Source: Streptomyces sp. GS7 (GTDB lineage: Bacteria > Actinomycetota > Actinomycetes > Streptomycetales > Streptomycetaceae). From it: a stretch of 64,000 nucleotides of DNA. Where the stretch lies: NCBI RefSeq assembly GCF_009834125.1, contig NZ_CP047146.1, positions 3,527,501 through 3,591,500 of the forward strand, in the 5' to 3' direction. Position 1 is the first letter of the stretch; every line of letters begins with the position of its first letter. A program made the translations under genes and the position numbers. Below, piece after piece: positions 20,481 to 29,750 of the stretch. Under the pieces are notes generated by a model. That model worked only from the letters and a program-made list of their open reading frames with translations, made no database searches and was not told the DNA's origin.

Positions 20481-22460
20481 TCATCCGGCGGTGCGGCCGG
20501 CGGCCCGCCGCCACGCCGCCTCGCGCAGCAGCCGCAGCCCGTTGAGCCCCACGATCACCGTCGAGCCCTCGTGCCCGAGGACGCCCAGCGGCAGCGGCAG
20601 CCGCCCGGCCAGGTCCCACAGCACCAGCCCCGAGATGAACACCGACGCGATGACGAGGTTCTGCACGACCAGCCGGCGCGCCGCCCGCGACAGCGTCATC
20701 ACCGCCGGGACGGTGGCCAGTTCGTCGCGCACGATCACCGCGTCCGCGGTCTCCAGCGCCAGATCCGACCCGGCCCGCCCCATCGCGACTCCGGTGTGCG
20801 CGGCGGCCAGCGCCGGGGCGTCGTTCACCCCGTCGCCCACCATCAGCACCTTGTGCCCGGCCCGCTCCTCCTCGCGCACCGCCTCGACCTTGTCCTGCGG
20901 CAGCAGCCCGGCCCGTACGTCCGCGATCCCGGCCTCCTCGGCGAGCCGGGCCGCCGCCCGCGGATTGTCGCCGGTCACCAGCATCGGCGCGCGCCCGGTC
21001 AGCTCCCGCAGCGCGGCCACGGTGGCCGCCGCGTCCGGCCGCAGCCGGTCGGCGATCCCCAGCACCCCGGCCGGGACACCGTCCCGCAGCACCAGTACGG
21101 CGGTGTGCCCACCCTCCTCCAACTCCCGTACCAGCTCGGTCATTTCGGCGGCCATCGGGGTGTCCTCGGCCAGCAGCCGGGCCGGCGTCCCCACCTCGAT
21201 CCACGCGCCGTCGACCCGGGCCCGTACGCCGGTACCGGGGGAGGCGGTGAACTCCTCCGCGGCGGGCAGCGCGCAGCCGCGGGACCGGGCGGCGCTCACG
21301 ATCGCGCGGGCCAGCGGGTGCTCGCTGGGGTGCTCGGCCGCGGCGGCCCAGGTCAGCAGCGCCTCCTCGGACAGCCCGGCGCCGGCCGGCGGCCGGATCG
21401 CGGCGACTTGGGGTGTGCCCTCGGTCAGCGTCCCGGTCTTGTCCAGCGCGACGCCGTCCACCTGGCCGAGCCGCTCCATCACCACCGCGGACTTCACCAG
21501 CACGCCGTGCCGCCCGGCGTTGGCGATGGCCGACAGCAGTGGCGGCATGGTCGCCAGCACCACCGCGCACGGCGAGGCCACGATCATGAAGGTCATCGCC
21601 CGCAGCAGCGCACCGGTCAGCTCCGCCCCGAGCATCAGCGGCACCGCGAACACCGCCAGCGTCACCGCCACGAGGCCGACGGAATACCGCTGCTCGACCT
21701 TCTCGATGAACAACTGGGTCGGTGCCTTGGTCTCGGACGCCTCGGCGACCATCGCCACGATCCGCGCGATGACCGAATCGCCGGCATCCCGCTCGACCTT
21801 GATCCGCAGCGCGCCCAGCCCGTTCAGCGTGCCGGCGAACACCTCGTCCCCGGGCTCCTTGGCCACCGGCAGGGGCTCCCCGGTGATCGTGGCCTGGTCC
21901 ACCTCGCTCGTCCCCGCCAGCACCCGGCCGTCCGCGCCGACCCGCTCGCCGGGCCGCACCAGGATCGTGTCGCCCACGACGAGGTCGGCGGTGGCCACCC
22001 GGTGCTCCTCGCCGTCGTCGGCCAGCCGGGTCGCCGTGGCGGGCGCGAGGTCCAGCAGGCCGCGTACCGAGTCCTGGGTGCGGGCGGTGGCCAGCGCTTC
22101 CAGCGCGCCGGAGGTGGCGAAGATGACGATCAGCAGCGCGCCGTCCATCACCTGGCCGATCGCCGCCGCCCCGAGCGCCGCGACGATCATGAGCAGATCG
22201 ACGTCCAGCGTCCGGTCCCCGAGGGCCCGCAGCCCCGCCCAGGCCGGTTCCCAACCACCCGTCAGATACGCCACGGTGTACAGCGCACCCCAGGCCCACC
22301 CGGGCGCGCCGGTGAGCTGCAGGGCCAGCGCGATCAGGAACGCCACGGTGGCGACCGCCGCCCAGCGGGCCTCGGCCAGTGCGAACACCCGCGTACGCCG
22401 CGGGGCCACCGGGCGTGCCTCGGCGGCCCGGGGCGGACGTTCCAGAGTGGCGACAGGCAT
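20481..22460 (-). CDS. ctpJ: P1B-4 type heavy-metal ATPase (Co2+/Ni2+ or related efflux, CtpJ/CtpD-like)
   Basis: The 659-residue protein starts at the ATG following AAGGG; a GTG six codons earlier overlaps that site. P-type motifs are TITGEPLPV, phosphorylation LDKTGTLTEG, a His-Pro motif (SEHPLARAI), VTGDNP and VGDGVNDAPAL. The ion-site motif in the membrane is SPC, not CPC, and the last helix has HEGSTVIVGLNGLRLL; both mark the P1B-4 subgroup. There is no N-terminal metal-binding domain. The gene is divergent from nmtR, and in Mycobacterium tuberculosis NmtR controls CtpJ, so cobalt/nickel export is the likely role. Confidence 0.88.
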   Translation of the reverse strand: MPVATLERPPRAAEARPVAPRRTRVFALAEARWAAVATVAFLIALALQLTGAPGWAWGALYTVAYLTGGWEPAWAGLRALGDRTLDVDLLMIVAALGAAAIGQVMDGALLIVIFATSGALEALATARTQDSVRGLLDLAPATATRLADDGEEHRVATADLVVGDTILVRPGERVGADGRVLAGTSEVDQATITGEPLPVAKEPGDEVFAGTLNGLGALRIKVERDAGDSVIARIVAMVAEASETKAPTQLFIEKVEQRYSVGLVAVTLAVFAVPLMLGAELTGALLRAMTFMIVASPCAVVLATMPPLLSAIANAGRHGVLVKSAVVMERLGQVDGVALDKTGTLTEGTPQVAAIRPPAGAGLSEEALLTWAAAAEHPSEHPLARAIVSAARSRGCALPAAEEFTASPGTGVRARVDGAWIEVGTPARLLAEDTPMAAEMTELVRELEEGGHTAVLVLRDGVPAGVLGIADRLRPDAAATVAALRELTGRAPMLVTGDNPRAAARLAEEAGIADVRAGLLPQDKVEAVREEERAGHKVLMVGDGVNDAPALAAAHTGVAMGRAGSDLALETADAVIVRDELATVPAVMTLSRAARRLVVQNLVIASVFISGLVLWDLAGRLPLPLGVLGHEGSTVIVGLNGLRLLREAAWRRAAGRTAG

Positions 22461-22517
22461 GGCGGAACAACCCTTCACGTGACGGAAGCGGACGGCCTCA
22501 CCACCGTACAGGAACGA

Positions 22518-22533
22518 ATGAACAACTCTTCAT
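22518..22533. promoter_or_regulatory. NmtR operator candidate in the ctpJ-nmtR divergent promoter
   Basis: The inverted repeat ATGAA-N6-TTCAT lies in the ~100-base divergent region. AT-rich ATGAAC...TTCAT repeats are typical targets of ArsR/SmtB-family sensors. Confidence 0.6.
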
Positions 22534-22569
22534 CCATCCTCTTCGGGATCGCTCTTTAGGATGGCTGCC

Positions 22570-22953
22570 ATGGGCCACGGAATTGATGACACCAGCAGCG
22601 CCACCACCCGCGAACGCCTGGACGCCGTGGGGGCCGCCGATGTCGCCGCCACCCTCCAGGCCCTCTCCACCCCCTCCCGGCTGCGCATCCTCGCCCGTCT
22701 CCAGGAAGGCCCCTGCGCGGTCGGCGACCTCGCCGCCGCCGTCGGTATGGAGCAGTCCGCCTGCTCCCATCAGCTCCGGCTGCTGCGCAACCTCGGCCTG
22801 GTCACCGGCGAACGCAACGGCCGCTCGATCGTCTACGCCCTCTACGACCACCACGTCGCCGAACTCCTCGACCAGGCCCTCCACCACATCGAGCACCTGC
22901 GCCTCGGGCTGCGTGACGCCCCGTCAGTCACCGTGGAATCCTCGGCGAAGTGA
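22570..22953 (+). CDS. nmtR: NmtR-type ArsR/SmtB nickel/cobalt-sensing repressor
   Basis: The 127-residue protein starts at ATG 22570, giving the N-terminus M-G-H-G. In NmtR the N-terminal Gly2/His3 bind the metal, so this start is preferred. The in-frame ATG at 22561 lies in the AGGATGG ribosome-binding site. The winged helix is LQALSTPSRLRILARL ... GMEQSACSHQLRLLRNLGLV. The C-terminal LYDHHVAELLDQALHHIEHL keeps the Asp/His ligands of the NmtR alpha-5 site. It should release DNA on Ni2+/Co2+ binding and derepress the divergent exporter. Confidence 0.85.
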   Translation: MGHGIDDTSSATTRERLDAVGAADVAATLQALSTPSRLRILARLQEGPCAVGDLAAAVGMEQSACSHQLRLLRNLGLVTGERNGRSIVYALYDHHVAELLDQALHHIEHLRLGLRDAPSVTVESSAK

Positions 22954-22969
22954 CCCGCCGCACCCACCC

Positions 22970-22989
22970 GGCCGCCTGACGCGGCGGCC
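22970..22989. terminator. hairpin between nmtR and the nitrilase-family gene
   Basis: Arms GGCCGCC (22970-22976) and GGCGGCC (22983-22989) flank a six-base loop between convergent genes. The stem is short but entirely GC. Confidence 0.45.
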
Positions 22990-22995
22990 CGGCGT

Positions 22996-23790
22996 CTACA
23001 GCCTGCGGTTGTCCAGTACGGCCACGGCGCGCCGCACCCGCCCGGTCTCCTCCGGGTCCACCTCCGCGACCAGCAGCCCGGGCGCCGCGTCCAGCCGCGC
23101 CCGCACGGTCCCGTCGGGCCCCACCAGCGCACTGTGCCCGACACCGGTCGGGGCCTTGGTGGCCACCTCGGGGTCGGCGTCCTGGTCCGGAGCGGCCTGC
23201 CCCACCGCCGCCAGCCACACCGTCGCGTCCAGCGCGCGGGCCCGCACCAGCAGCTCCCACTGCGCGCGCTTCCCCGGCCCGGCTCCCCACGACGCGGGCA
23301 GTACGCTCACCGTCGCGCCGGCGTCCGCATGTGCCCGGAAGAGCTCCGGGAAGCGCACGTCGTAGCAGGTCGCCAGGCCCACCCGGACCCCGTCGACGTC
23401 GATGGTCACCACCCGCTCGCCCGCCGCGACGGTGTCGGACTCCCGGAACCCGAAGGCGTCGTAGAGATGGATCTTGTCGTAGGACTCCTCCACCCCGGGC
23501 CCCGTGGCCAGCAGGGTATTGGCCACCCGGCCGCCGGGCGCCGGGGTGAACATCCCCACCACGACCGTCACCCCGGTCTCCCGGGCGACCGCCCGCACGC
23601 CCTCGGCCCACGGCCCGTCCAGCGGCTCGGCCACCAGTCCGGGCGGCACCCCGACGCGCGCCATGGACGCCTCGGGCAGCACCGCCAGCCGCGCGCCCTC
23701 GGCGGCGGCCCGGCGCACCAGGTCCACAACCTGCGCGAGGTTCTCCTTCGGGTCGGTCGAGGCGGTCATCTGGCACAGCGCGATACGCAT
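22996..23790 (-). CDS. carbon-nitrogen hydrolase (nitrilase superfamily amidase)
   Basis: The 264-residue enzyme has the length of Nit/omega-amidase proteins. The catalytic triad is visible: Glu in AVLPEAS, Lys in YDKIHLYDAFG and Cys in ATCYDVRFPELF. The GFRESDTVAAGE segment before the third strand resembles Nit1/Nit2-type deaminated-glutathione amidases and omega-amidases. It is soluble and cytoplasmic. It is transcribed alone, behind a promoter region with three 11-bp tandem repeats. The exact amide substrate is not known. Confidence 0.85.
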   Translation of the reverse strand: MRIALCQMTASTDPKENLAQVVDLVRRAAAEGARLAVLPEASMARVGVPPGLVAEPLDGPWAEGVRAVARETGVTVVVGMFTPAPGGRVANTLLATGPGVEESYDKIHLYDAFGFRESDTVAAGERVVTIDVDGVRVGLATCYDVRFPELFRAHADAGATVSVLPASWGAGPGKRAQWELLVRARALDATVWLAAVGQAAPDQDADPEVATKAPTGVGHSALVGPDGTVRARLDAAPGLLVAEVDPEETGRVRRAVAVLDNRRL

Positions 23791-23809
23791 ACGGCTCTCT
23801 CTCCTGTCG

Positions 23810-23842
23810 TACGGAACGCGTACAGAACTCGTACGGAACTTA
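23810..23842. repeat. three tandem 11-bp repeats upstream of the nitrilase-family gene
   Basis: Units GTACGGAACGC, GTACAGAACTC and GTACGGAACTT run head to tail at 23810-23820, 23821-23831 and 23832-23842. They lie 20-52 bases upstream of the start codon on the minus strand. The one-turn spacing would place a regulator on one face of the helix. Confidence 0.6.
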
Positions 23843-24022
23843 TGCGGATGTCGTGCGGGGCGGCGCGGTGGTACCGGTCGGTCGTCGTCTTACGCCGTCA
23901 TACGTCATCATCCGCCGTCCCCGCCTCCTGCGGCTGCCGGTATTTCGGCTCGCCCTTCTTCCGCCGGGTGAAACCCCTCGACGCGCTGGCGGCCCGGCGA
24001 GAGAGGTGGTCCGGGCCCGGTG

Positions 24023-25090
24023 TCAGGCGGCCGGTCCGGGGGCGGCCGGGGTGGCCAGGGCGCCCGCCGCCCGCAGGGTGCCGACCCGTACACCGCCGCC
24101 GAGGACCGGGGCGGTGGCGAAGGGGGCGAGAAGGCCGGGGTCGATGCCGCAGCGGGCCAGGGCCGCCGCGGTGACCGGCATCCGGGCCCGGTCGGCGCCG
24201 TCGGCGATCTTCACACCGACCGCCCGGCCGTCCGGCAGCGCGGCGACCTGCACGCCCTCGAAGCCGTCCTTGGCGAGCAGACCGGGCAGCGCGCGGACCA
24301 GCCGGGCGACATCCCGGTCGGCGCCGGAGACCATCTCGGGGTGCCTGCGCATGGCGTGCGCGACCCGGCCCTCGGGGGTGTCCGGGGCCGCCGTCGCCAG
24401 CCGGGCGACGGCCCGGGCCAGGCCGTGCAGCGAGACGGAGAACAGCGGGGCGCCGCAGCCGTCGACGGTGATGCGGGCGATGCCCTGGCCGGTGAACTCC
24501 TCGACGGTCGTGGCGAGTTCCCGCTGGAGGGGGTGCCCGGCGTCGAGGTAGGTGTCCAGCCGCCAGCCCCGGGTGCGCGCCGTGTACAGCATGGCGGCGT
24601 GCTTGCCCGAGCAGTTCTGGGCGAGCCGGCTGGGGCCCAGGCCGCGCCCGAGCCAGTCGTCCCGTGCGGCGGCGCCGTAGGGGAGGTCCGGGACGTTGCG
24701 GAGGTCGTCCTCGGTCAGCCGGGCGGTGTGCAGGATGCGCCGGGCGGTGGCCAGATGCCGTTCCTCGCCGGAGTGGCTGGCCGCCGTCAGGGCCAGCGCC
24801 TCGTCGTCCAGCGGCGGCAGGCCGGCGCGCAGCAGACCGACCGCCTGGAGGGGCTTGAGCGCCGAGCGGGGGTAGAACGCGGCCTCGATGTCGCCGAGTT
24901 GGAAGTCCACACTGCCGTCCGCCGCCAGGACGACGACCGAGCCGTGGTGGACGCCCTCGACGAGGCCGCCGCGCTCCACGTGGGCGACGGGGGCGTGGGC
25001 CGGTATGCGGAGGGCGGGCGGATCGCCTGCCGGGTGGCGGGCCGGGGTGGTGCCCGCGGTGCTGCCGGTGGTGCTCTGACGTGTGATCAT
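24023..25090 (-). CDS. L-asparaginase of the Rhizobium etli (thermolabile) family
   Basis: The 355-residue protein has motifs of this asparaginase family, which is unrelated to the E. coli AnsA/AnsB fold: SVVVLAADG, FYPRSALKPLQAVGLL, ASHSGEERHL, the catalytic-site region QNCSGKHAAML and DGCGAPLFSVSLHGLARA. It hydrolyses asparagine to aspartate and ammonia. It lies 73 bases downstream of the asparagine permease gene, and all three genes of the unit read in the same direction. The first ~30 residues are low-complexity, so translation may begin further in. Confidence 0.85.
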   Translation of the reverse strand: MITRQSTTGSTAGTTPARHPAGDPPALRIPAHAPVAHVERGGLVEGVHHGSVVVLAADGSVDFQLGDIEAAFYPRSALKPLQAVGLLRAGLPPLDDEALALTAASHSGEERHLATARRILHTARLTEDDLRNVPDLPYGAAARDDWLGRGLGPSRLAQNCSGKHAAMLYTARTRGWRLDTYLDAGHPLQRELATTVEEFTGQGIARITVDGCGAPLFSVSLHGLARAVARLATAAPDTPEGRVAHAMRRHPEMVSGADRDVARLVRALPGLLAKDGFEGVQVAALPDGRAVGVKIADGADRARMPVTAAALARCGIDPGLLAPFATAPVLGGGVRVGTLRAAGALATPAAPGPAA

Positions 25091-25163
25091 GCTCGGTCTT
25101 CGGTGCTCTCTGTGCGGTCGGTGCTGCGCGCCCCAGCGGCGCTCGCGCGGCGGTTCCCGTCGG

Positions 25164-26657
25164 CTAACTGCCCTTGCTCTCCTGGACGTCGGCGTGCCTG
25201 GCCGCCGCGCCGTCCCGTACGGTGCCGACCCGGCCGCGGACCAGGTACCAGCCGCCGACCAGGAGGGCCGCGATCACCGGCAGGGAGAGGATCGTGGTGC
25301 GGCCGGCGCCGCCGTCGGCGTACATCAGGACCAGTACCAGGGCGAGGAAGGCCAGCGTCACCAGCTCGGTCCAGGGCGAGCCGGGGAGCCGGTAGGCGGG
25401 GCGGGACAGCCGGCCCGCCCGCGTCTTCCGCCAGAAGAGCAGATGACAGATCATGATCATGGCCCAGGTGCTGAGGATGCCGATCGCCGCGAAGTTCAGC
25501 ACGATCTCGAACGCCTTGCTCGGCACGAGGTAGTTGAGGCCCACGCCCAGGACGCAGACGCCCGACGTGAGCAGGATCCCGCCGTACGGCACCTGGCTGC
25601 GGCTCATCACGCCGGTGAACCGCGGCGCGGATCCGGACATCGCCATCGAGCGCAGGATCCGCCCGGTCGAGTAGAGCCCGGAGTTGAGGCTGGACATCGC
25701 GGCGGTCAGCACGACGAGGTTCATGACCCCGCCTGCGGCCGGGACCCCGACGTGGGAGAGCACGGTGACGAACGGGCTCTGGTTCGCCGAGTACGCGTCC
25801 CACGGCAGCAGCATCGACAGCAGGACCACCGAGCCGACGTAGAACAGCGCGACCCGCCACATGATCGAGTTGATCGCCCGCGGCATGATCTTCTCCGGCT
25901 CCGCGGTCTCGCCCGCCGTGACGCCGACCAGCTCGACCGAGGCGTAGGCGAAGACCACGCCCTGGATCACCAGCAGCATCGCCAGCGTTCCGGTCGGGAA
26001 GACGCCGCCGTGGTCGGCGATCAGCGCGGGGCCGGGGTGGTGGCCGTCGACCGGGTGCTGGGTGACCAGCAGGAAGATGCCGATGAGCATGAAGACGACC
26101 AGCGCCCCGACCTTGATGATCGCGAACCAGAACTCCAGCTCGCCGAAGATCCTCACCGAGATCAGGTTCACCGTCAGCACGACCCCGAGCGCGATCAGCG
26201 CGATCACCCACTGCGGGATGTCGGAGAACATGCTCCAGTAGTGCGTGTAGGTCGCCACCGCCGTGATGTCGGCGATCCCGGTCGTCGCCCAGTTCAGGAA
26301 GTACATCCAGCCCGCGACGAACGCCCCCTTCTCGCCGAGGAACTCCCGCGCGTAGGAGACGAAGGCCCCGGACGACGGCCGGTGCAGCACCAGCTCGCCC
26401 AGGGCCCGTACGACGAGGAAGGCGAAGAAGCCGCAGAGCGCGTACGCCACGGCCAGCGACGGCCCGGCGTCCGCGAGCCGGCCGCCCGCGCCGAGGAACA
26501 GCCCGGTGCCGATCGCGCCGCCGATGGCGATCATGTTGACGTGCCGTGACGTCAGCGACTTGCGGTATCCGGCGTCACCGGCGTCGACATGTGCGGCCGG
26601 TGCCGGCTGCCCGGCCCTCTCCTGCGGGTCGGCCTGCTGCAGGGATTGCTCGCTCAC
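25164..26657 (-). CDS. ansP: L-asparagine permease (APC family)
   Basis: The 497-residue protein starts at GTG 26657, which overlaps the stop of the regulator gene (GTGA). It has twelve predicted transmembrane helices. The first reads [18 protein letters not shown], the amino-acid/polyamine antiporter motif, followed by [26 protein letters not shown] and the [13 protein letters not shown] loop. Linkage to asparaginase supports asparagine as substrate. The N-terminal 30 residues are a hydrophilic tail. Confidence 0.88.
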   Translation of the reverse strand: MSEQSLQQADPQERAGQPAPAAHVDAGDAGYRKSLTSRHVNMIAIGGAIGTGLFLGAGGRLADAGPSLAVAYALCGFFAFLVVRALGELVLHRPSSGAFVSYAREFLGEKGAFVAGWMYFLNWATTGIADITAVATYTHYWSMFSDIPQWVIALIALGVVLTVNLISVRIFGELEFWFAIIKVGALVVFMLIGIFLLVTQHPVDGHHPGPALIADHGGVFPTGTLAMLLVIQGVVFAYASVELVGVTAGETAEPEKIMPRAINSIMWRVALFYVGSVVLLSMLLPWDAYSANQSPFVTVLSHVGVPAAGGVMNLVVLTAAMSSLNSGLYSTGRILRSMAMSGSAPRFTGVMSRSQVPYGGILLTSGVCVLGVGLNYLVPSKAFEIVLNFAAIGILSTWAMIMICHLLFWRKTRAGRLSRPAYRLPGSPWTELVTLAFLALVLVLMYADGGAGRTTILSLPVIAALLVGGWYLVRGRVGTVRDGAAARHADVQESKGS

Positions 26658-27391
26658 CCGTGGTCCTCGTCTTCCGTGGCAGGGGCCGTGCGGTCTGCCG
26701 GCCGCACGATGGTCGTCAGCGTCGACTCGACGCGTGCGAGGTGGTGCTCCATGGCTTCGACGGCGTCGTGCTCGGACTGGTCGACGAGCGCCTCGACGAT
26801 CGCCCGGTGCTCCCGGTTCGACTGGTCGCGCCGGCCGCCGACGTCGTTGAGGAACGCCGACTGGCGGGCCAGGGCGTCCCGGATCTCCTCGATCACCCGG
26901 CGGAAGACCGGGTTCCGCGCCGCCTCGGCGACCGCGAGATGGAAGAGCGTGTCCATGGCGACCCAGGCGGTGGTGTCGGTCTCCCGCTCCATCCGCTCCA
27001 GGAGATGTGTGAGGTGGTCGAGATCCTCCGGCGTACGGCGGACCGCCGCGTACCCGGCCACCGGGATCTCGACATGGCGGCGGACCTCCAGCAGGTGGCT
27101 GGCCGCGTAGTCGCCGAAGGTCGGGTCGGCCACCGCACCGTCCGAGACGACGAACGTGCCCTTGCCGGTGCGCGAGACCGTGAGCCCCATCGTCTGGAGC
27201 GCGCGCAGCGCCTCGCGCAGCACGGGTCTGCTCACCTCCAGCCGCCGGCACAGTTCGGCCTCCGAGGGGAGCTTGTCGCCGACGGCGTACTCGCCTCGCT
27301 CGATGGCGCCGCGCAGATGGGTCAGGACCGCTTCCATCGCGCTCACACGCCGGGGGATGTCGCCAGCTGTCTGGCTGTCTGACAGGTTCAC
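26654..27391 (-). CDS. GntR/FadR-type regulator with FCD domain
   Basis: A winged helix ([42 protein letters not shown]) is followed by an all-helical FCD ligand domain with metal-site residues ([14 protein letters not shown] ... [11 protein letters not shown] ... [10 protein letters not shown]). The start is uncertain: GTG 27391 is given, the frame is open to 27472, and the ATG at 27337 would leave a palindromic operator upstream. It is the first gene of the asparagine unit and overlaps the permease gene by four bases. It probably represses uptake and hydrolysis until asparagine or aspartate is present. Confidence 0.8.
   Translation of the reverse strand: MNLSDSQTAGDIPRRVSAMEAVLTHLRGAIERGEYAVGDKLPSEAELCRRLEVSRPVLREALRALQTMGLTVSRTGKGTFVVSDGAVADPTFGDYAASHLLEVRRHVEIPVAGYAAVRRTPEDLDHLTHLLERMERETDTTAWVAMDTLFHLAVAEAARNPVFRRVIEEIRDALARQSAFLNDVGGRRDQSNREHRAIVEALVDQSEHDAVEAMEHHLARVESTLTTIVRPADRTAPATEDEDHG
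27375..27385. promoter_or_regulatory. GntR-type operator candidate
   Basis: CTGTC-T-GACAG is a perfect odd palindrome, preceded by another CTGTCTGG at 27368-27375. FadR/FCD regulators often bind T-G-T-x-x-G-A-C-A sites. It lies at the 5' end of the regulator gene, suggesting autoregulation. Confidence 0.45.
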
Positions 27392-27484
27392 CCGGGGATC
27401 GTCGGACGGGGGCGGGGGAGCTGTCAAGGGTTCCGACGTGACCGCTTCACCCGGAGTGGCGCGGGTGTTCACGTGGGGCGGGCA

Positions 27485-27515
27485 CCGGGCCCGCCGCTGC
27501 CCGCGGCGGGCCCGG
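27485..27515 (-). terminator. terminator downstream of the GNAT gene
   Basis: A perfect 11-bp stem (27485-27495 with 27505-27515) and a nine-base loop lie seven bases after the acetyltransferase stop. Confidence 0.65.
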
Positions 27516-27522
27516 CCGGCCG

Positions 27523-28119
27523 TTACGAGTCCGCCGCGGGGCGGTGGCCCTCCGTGCGCAGGTCCAGCATGCAGAACACCTTGTCCCAGCGCTGCTCGCC
27601 GACCGCGACGAAGCCGGGGATCCGGCCGTACTCGCGAAAGCCCAGCGACCGATAGAGGCGCAGCGCCCGTGTGTTGTCGGCGCGGGCGTCCAGGGTGAGG
27701 ACCTCGATGCCCGCCTCTCCGGCGTCGGCGATCAGGGCGGTGGCCAGCGACCGGCCGACGCCGCGGCGGTGCGCGCCGCCGGCGACCGCGAGCTTCACCA
27801 GGTCCGCGTGCGGGCGATTGGTCTCCTGGGCGTAGCGCAGCCAGTAGCCCAAACCGATCAGCCGCCGGCCGACGTACGCGGCGCGGAGCGCCCCGTCCCC
27901 GGTCCGCGCCGCGGCGAGGACCCGGGCGACCAGCTCGGCCACCTCCTCCGGCGCGGGCGGATCGACCCAGCCGAGCGGCGCCCCGTCGCGGACCAGGTCC
28001 GACAGGATGCGGTGCGCCAACTCGGGAAAGGGGGCGGCGAGTTCGGGGTCGGCCGTGAGTTCGCGGGCATCGAGGATCCGGGGTTCGGTGCCCGCGTCGG
28101 CGGTGGTGGCGGTCGTCAT
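27523..28119 (-). CDS. GNAT-family N-acetyltransferase
   Basis: The 198-residue protein starts at ATG 28119. The GNAT core is recognisable: LVKLAVAGGAHRRGVGRSLATALI is the acetyl-CoA pyrophosphate-binding motif (R-R-G-V-G-R). It is followed by LTLDARADNTRALRLYRSLGFREYG. The N-terminal ~80 residues contain a helical region before the sheet. Substrate is unknown. It is monocistronic, followed by a terminator. Confidence 0.85.
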   Translation of the reverse strand: MTTATTADAGTEPRILDARELTADPELAAPFPELAHRILSDLVRDGAPLGWVDPPAPEEVAELVARVLAAARTGDGALRAAYVGRRLIGLGYWLRYAQETNRPHADLVKLAVAGGAHRRGVGRSLATALIADAGEAGIEVLTLDARADNTRALRLYRSLGFREYGRIPGFVAVGEQRWDKVFCMLDLRTEGHRPAADS

Positions 28120-28208
28120 GAGCGGAGCGTAGGGCGCGCGGGCTCGCGGTGTGCGGCGGTGTCGGCCGGAGGGGCGTCGGATCCCCGCCACGGGTCCCCG
28201 GCCGCGGC

Positions 28209-28736
28209 TCAGGCGCCCGTGACGCCGTCGATGCGTTCCCGGAGCAGGTCGGCGTGGCCGTTGTGGCGGGCGTACTCCTCGATCATGTGGACCAGGATCC
28301 AGCGCAGGGAGACCCCCTGGTCGCCGAGGTAGCGGGCCTCCTCCTCGGGTGGCGAGCCGGAGTCGTCCAGGGAGGCGCCGGCGATCAGCTCGCGGCCCCG
28401 CGCCACCTCCGCGCGCCAGGTCGCCAGGGCTTCCTCGATGCCGCGGTCCGCCGCGAGCGCAAAGCCGTCCCCGCCGCCGTCCTCGTACACCTGCGGCACG
28501 GCACGGCCGGCGAAGATCCGCTGGAACCAGTTGCGTTCCACCTCCGCCAGATGCTGGACCAGGCCCAGCAGCGTCATCGGCGACGGCGCCACCGAGGCGA
28601 CCCGCAGCCGGTCGTCGTCGAGCCCCGCGCACTTCAGCGCGAGCGTCTCGCGGTGGAAGTCCAACCAGCTCTCCAGCATGATGCGTTCATCCGCGTGCGG
28701 GGGCGGGACGGGGCGCCCGTCCGGTGTCGTTCTCAT
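28209..28736 (-). CDS. DinB/DUF664-type metalloenzyme
   Basis: This is a 175-residue four-helix-bundle protein. The pattern [25 protein letters not shown], then [23 protein letters not shown] and [25 protein letters not shown], is that of Streptomyces DinB_2/DUF664 proteins. The His in LVQHL and the His pair in RHNGHAD probably bind a metal. Relatives are mycothiol- or bacillithiol-dependent transferases. GAGGG lies about nine bases before the chosen ATG. Confidence 0.85.
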   Translation of the reverse strand: MRTTPDGRPVPPPHADERIMLESWLDFHRETLALKCAGLDDDRLRVASVAPSPMTLLGLVQHLAEVERNWFQRIFAGRAVPQVYEDGGGDGFALAADRGIEEALATWRAEVARGRELIAGASLDDSGSPPEEEARYLGDQGVSLRWILVHMIEEYARHNGHADLLRERIDGVTGA

Positions 28737-28798
28737 GCCCGCCACCCTCGCACGGGCCACTGACAGACACCAGGCACCTCCGCGCGGCGAGGTGGCCC

Positions 28799-28844
28799 GG
28801 AGCCTGTCCGATGGGCCCGGCCGTGACCAGTCAGGACAGGCTCC
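28799..28844 (-). terminator. terminator downstream of alpha/beta hydrolase gene
   Basis: A perfect 11-bp stem, GGAGCCTGTCC (28799-28809) with GGACAGGCTCC (28834-28844), encloses a 24-base loop. The CCTGTCC word recurs in the hairpin at 37023-37066. Confidence 0.55.
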
Positions 28845-28871
28845 AGGGCCGCCGACGGCGCCCGCGGGACG

Positions 28872-29720
28872 TCACGCCGCTGCCGCCGGGTCCGCCATCG
28901 GCCGCTCGGCCGCCGGCTGTTCCGTGAGGAAGGCGGTGATCCGGGCCACGAAACCGTCCGGGTCCTCGACGGGCGCCCCGTGCCCGGCGTCGATCTCCTG
29001 GTAGCGGCTGTGGGCGATCCCGGCCAGCAGTTCCCGCTGCTGAGCGGCGTCGATCGCCCGGTCGTGGGCGCTGGCCAGTACCAGCGTCGGTGCCGTGACG
29101 GAGGCGAGCAGCGGGCGCAGGTCCACGGCCAGGTCCACCGCGATCTGCCGGTCGGTACCGGGGGCCGGCCCGGTGGCGAGCGCCCGGACCAGCTCCTCGT
29201 AGGCGGCGGTGTCCGTGCGGTCCCAGTAGCGGGGGCCGAAGGCCATCAGCGGCAGCATCCGGGCGAACAGCGAGGTGCCGTGCTCCGCGTCGGCGCGCAG
29301 GAGGTCGAGCCAGTACGTGAACTCGGCGCGCATCCGGGTGTCCGTGTGGGCCCAGCCGGCGTGCAGTACCAGGGAGCTGACCCGCGCGGGGTGACTGCCC
29401 GCGAGGTGGGTGGCGATCGCGGCGCCGAGCGAGTGGCCGACCAGGTGGAAGGTCTCCAGCCCGGCGTGGTCGGCGGCGGCCAGGACCTCGTCGGCGAGGT
29501 CCGCGAGTGTGAGCGGGCCGCCGTGATCCGTGGTGCCGCCCGAGCCCGAGTAGTCGGGCGCGACCACGGTGAAGCGGTCGGCGACCGCCTCGGTCAGCGG
29601 CAGCCACTGCTCGCGGGTGGCGGCGGTGCCGTGCACCAGCACCAGGCCGGGTCCGGTTCCGGTGCGGTCGTAGTCGACGAGGGCGTCGCCGCCGCTGATG
29701 CGTACGCGGGTGGTGGGCAT
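28872..29720 (-). CDS. alpha/beta hydrolase
   Basis: The 282-residue protein has the oxyanion motif LVHGTAATREQW, the nucleophile elbow LVGHSLGAAIATHLAG, an acid in ASAHDRAID and the catalytic His in IDAGHGAPVEDPD. The lid domain is helical. It follows another hydrolase gene by 30 bases in the same direction, so the two may be one transcript controlled by the divergent LysR protein. Substrate is not deducible. Confidence 0.85.
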   Translation of the reverse strand: MPTTRVRISGGDALVDYDRTGTGPGLVLVHGTAATREQWLPLTEAVADRFTVVAPDYSGSGGTTDHGGPLTLADLADEVLAAADHAGLETFHLVGHSLGAAIATHLAGSHPARVSSLVLHAGWAHTDTRMRAEFTYWLDLLRADAEHGTSLFARMLPLMAFGPRYWDRTDTAAYEELVRALATGPAPGTDRQIAVDLAVDLRPLLASVTAPTLVLASAHDRAIDAAQQRELLAGIAHSRYQEIDAGHGAPVEDPDGFVARITAFLTEQPAAERPMADPAAAA

Positions 29721-29750
29721 GGGGTGATCTCCTGTGCGGGCGGGAGGTGT

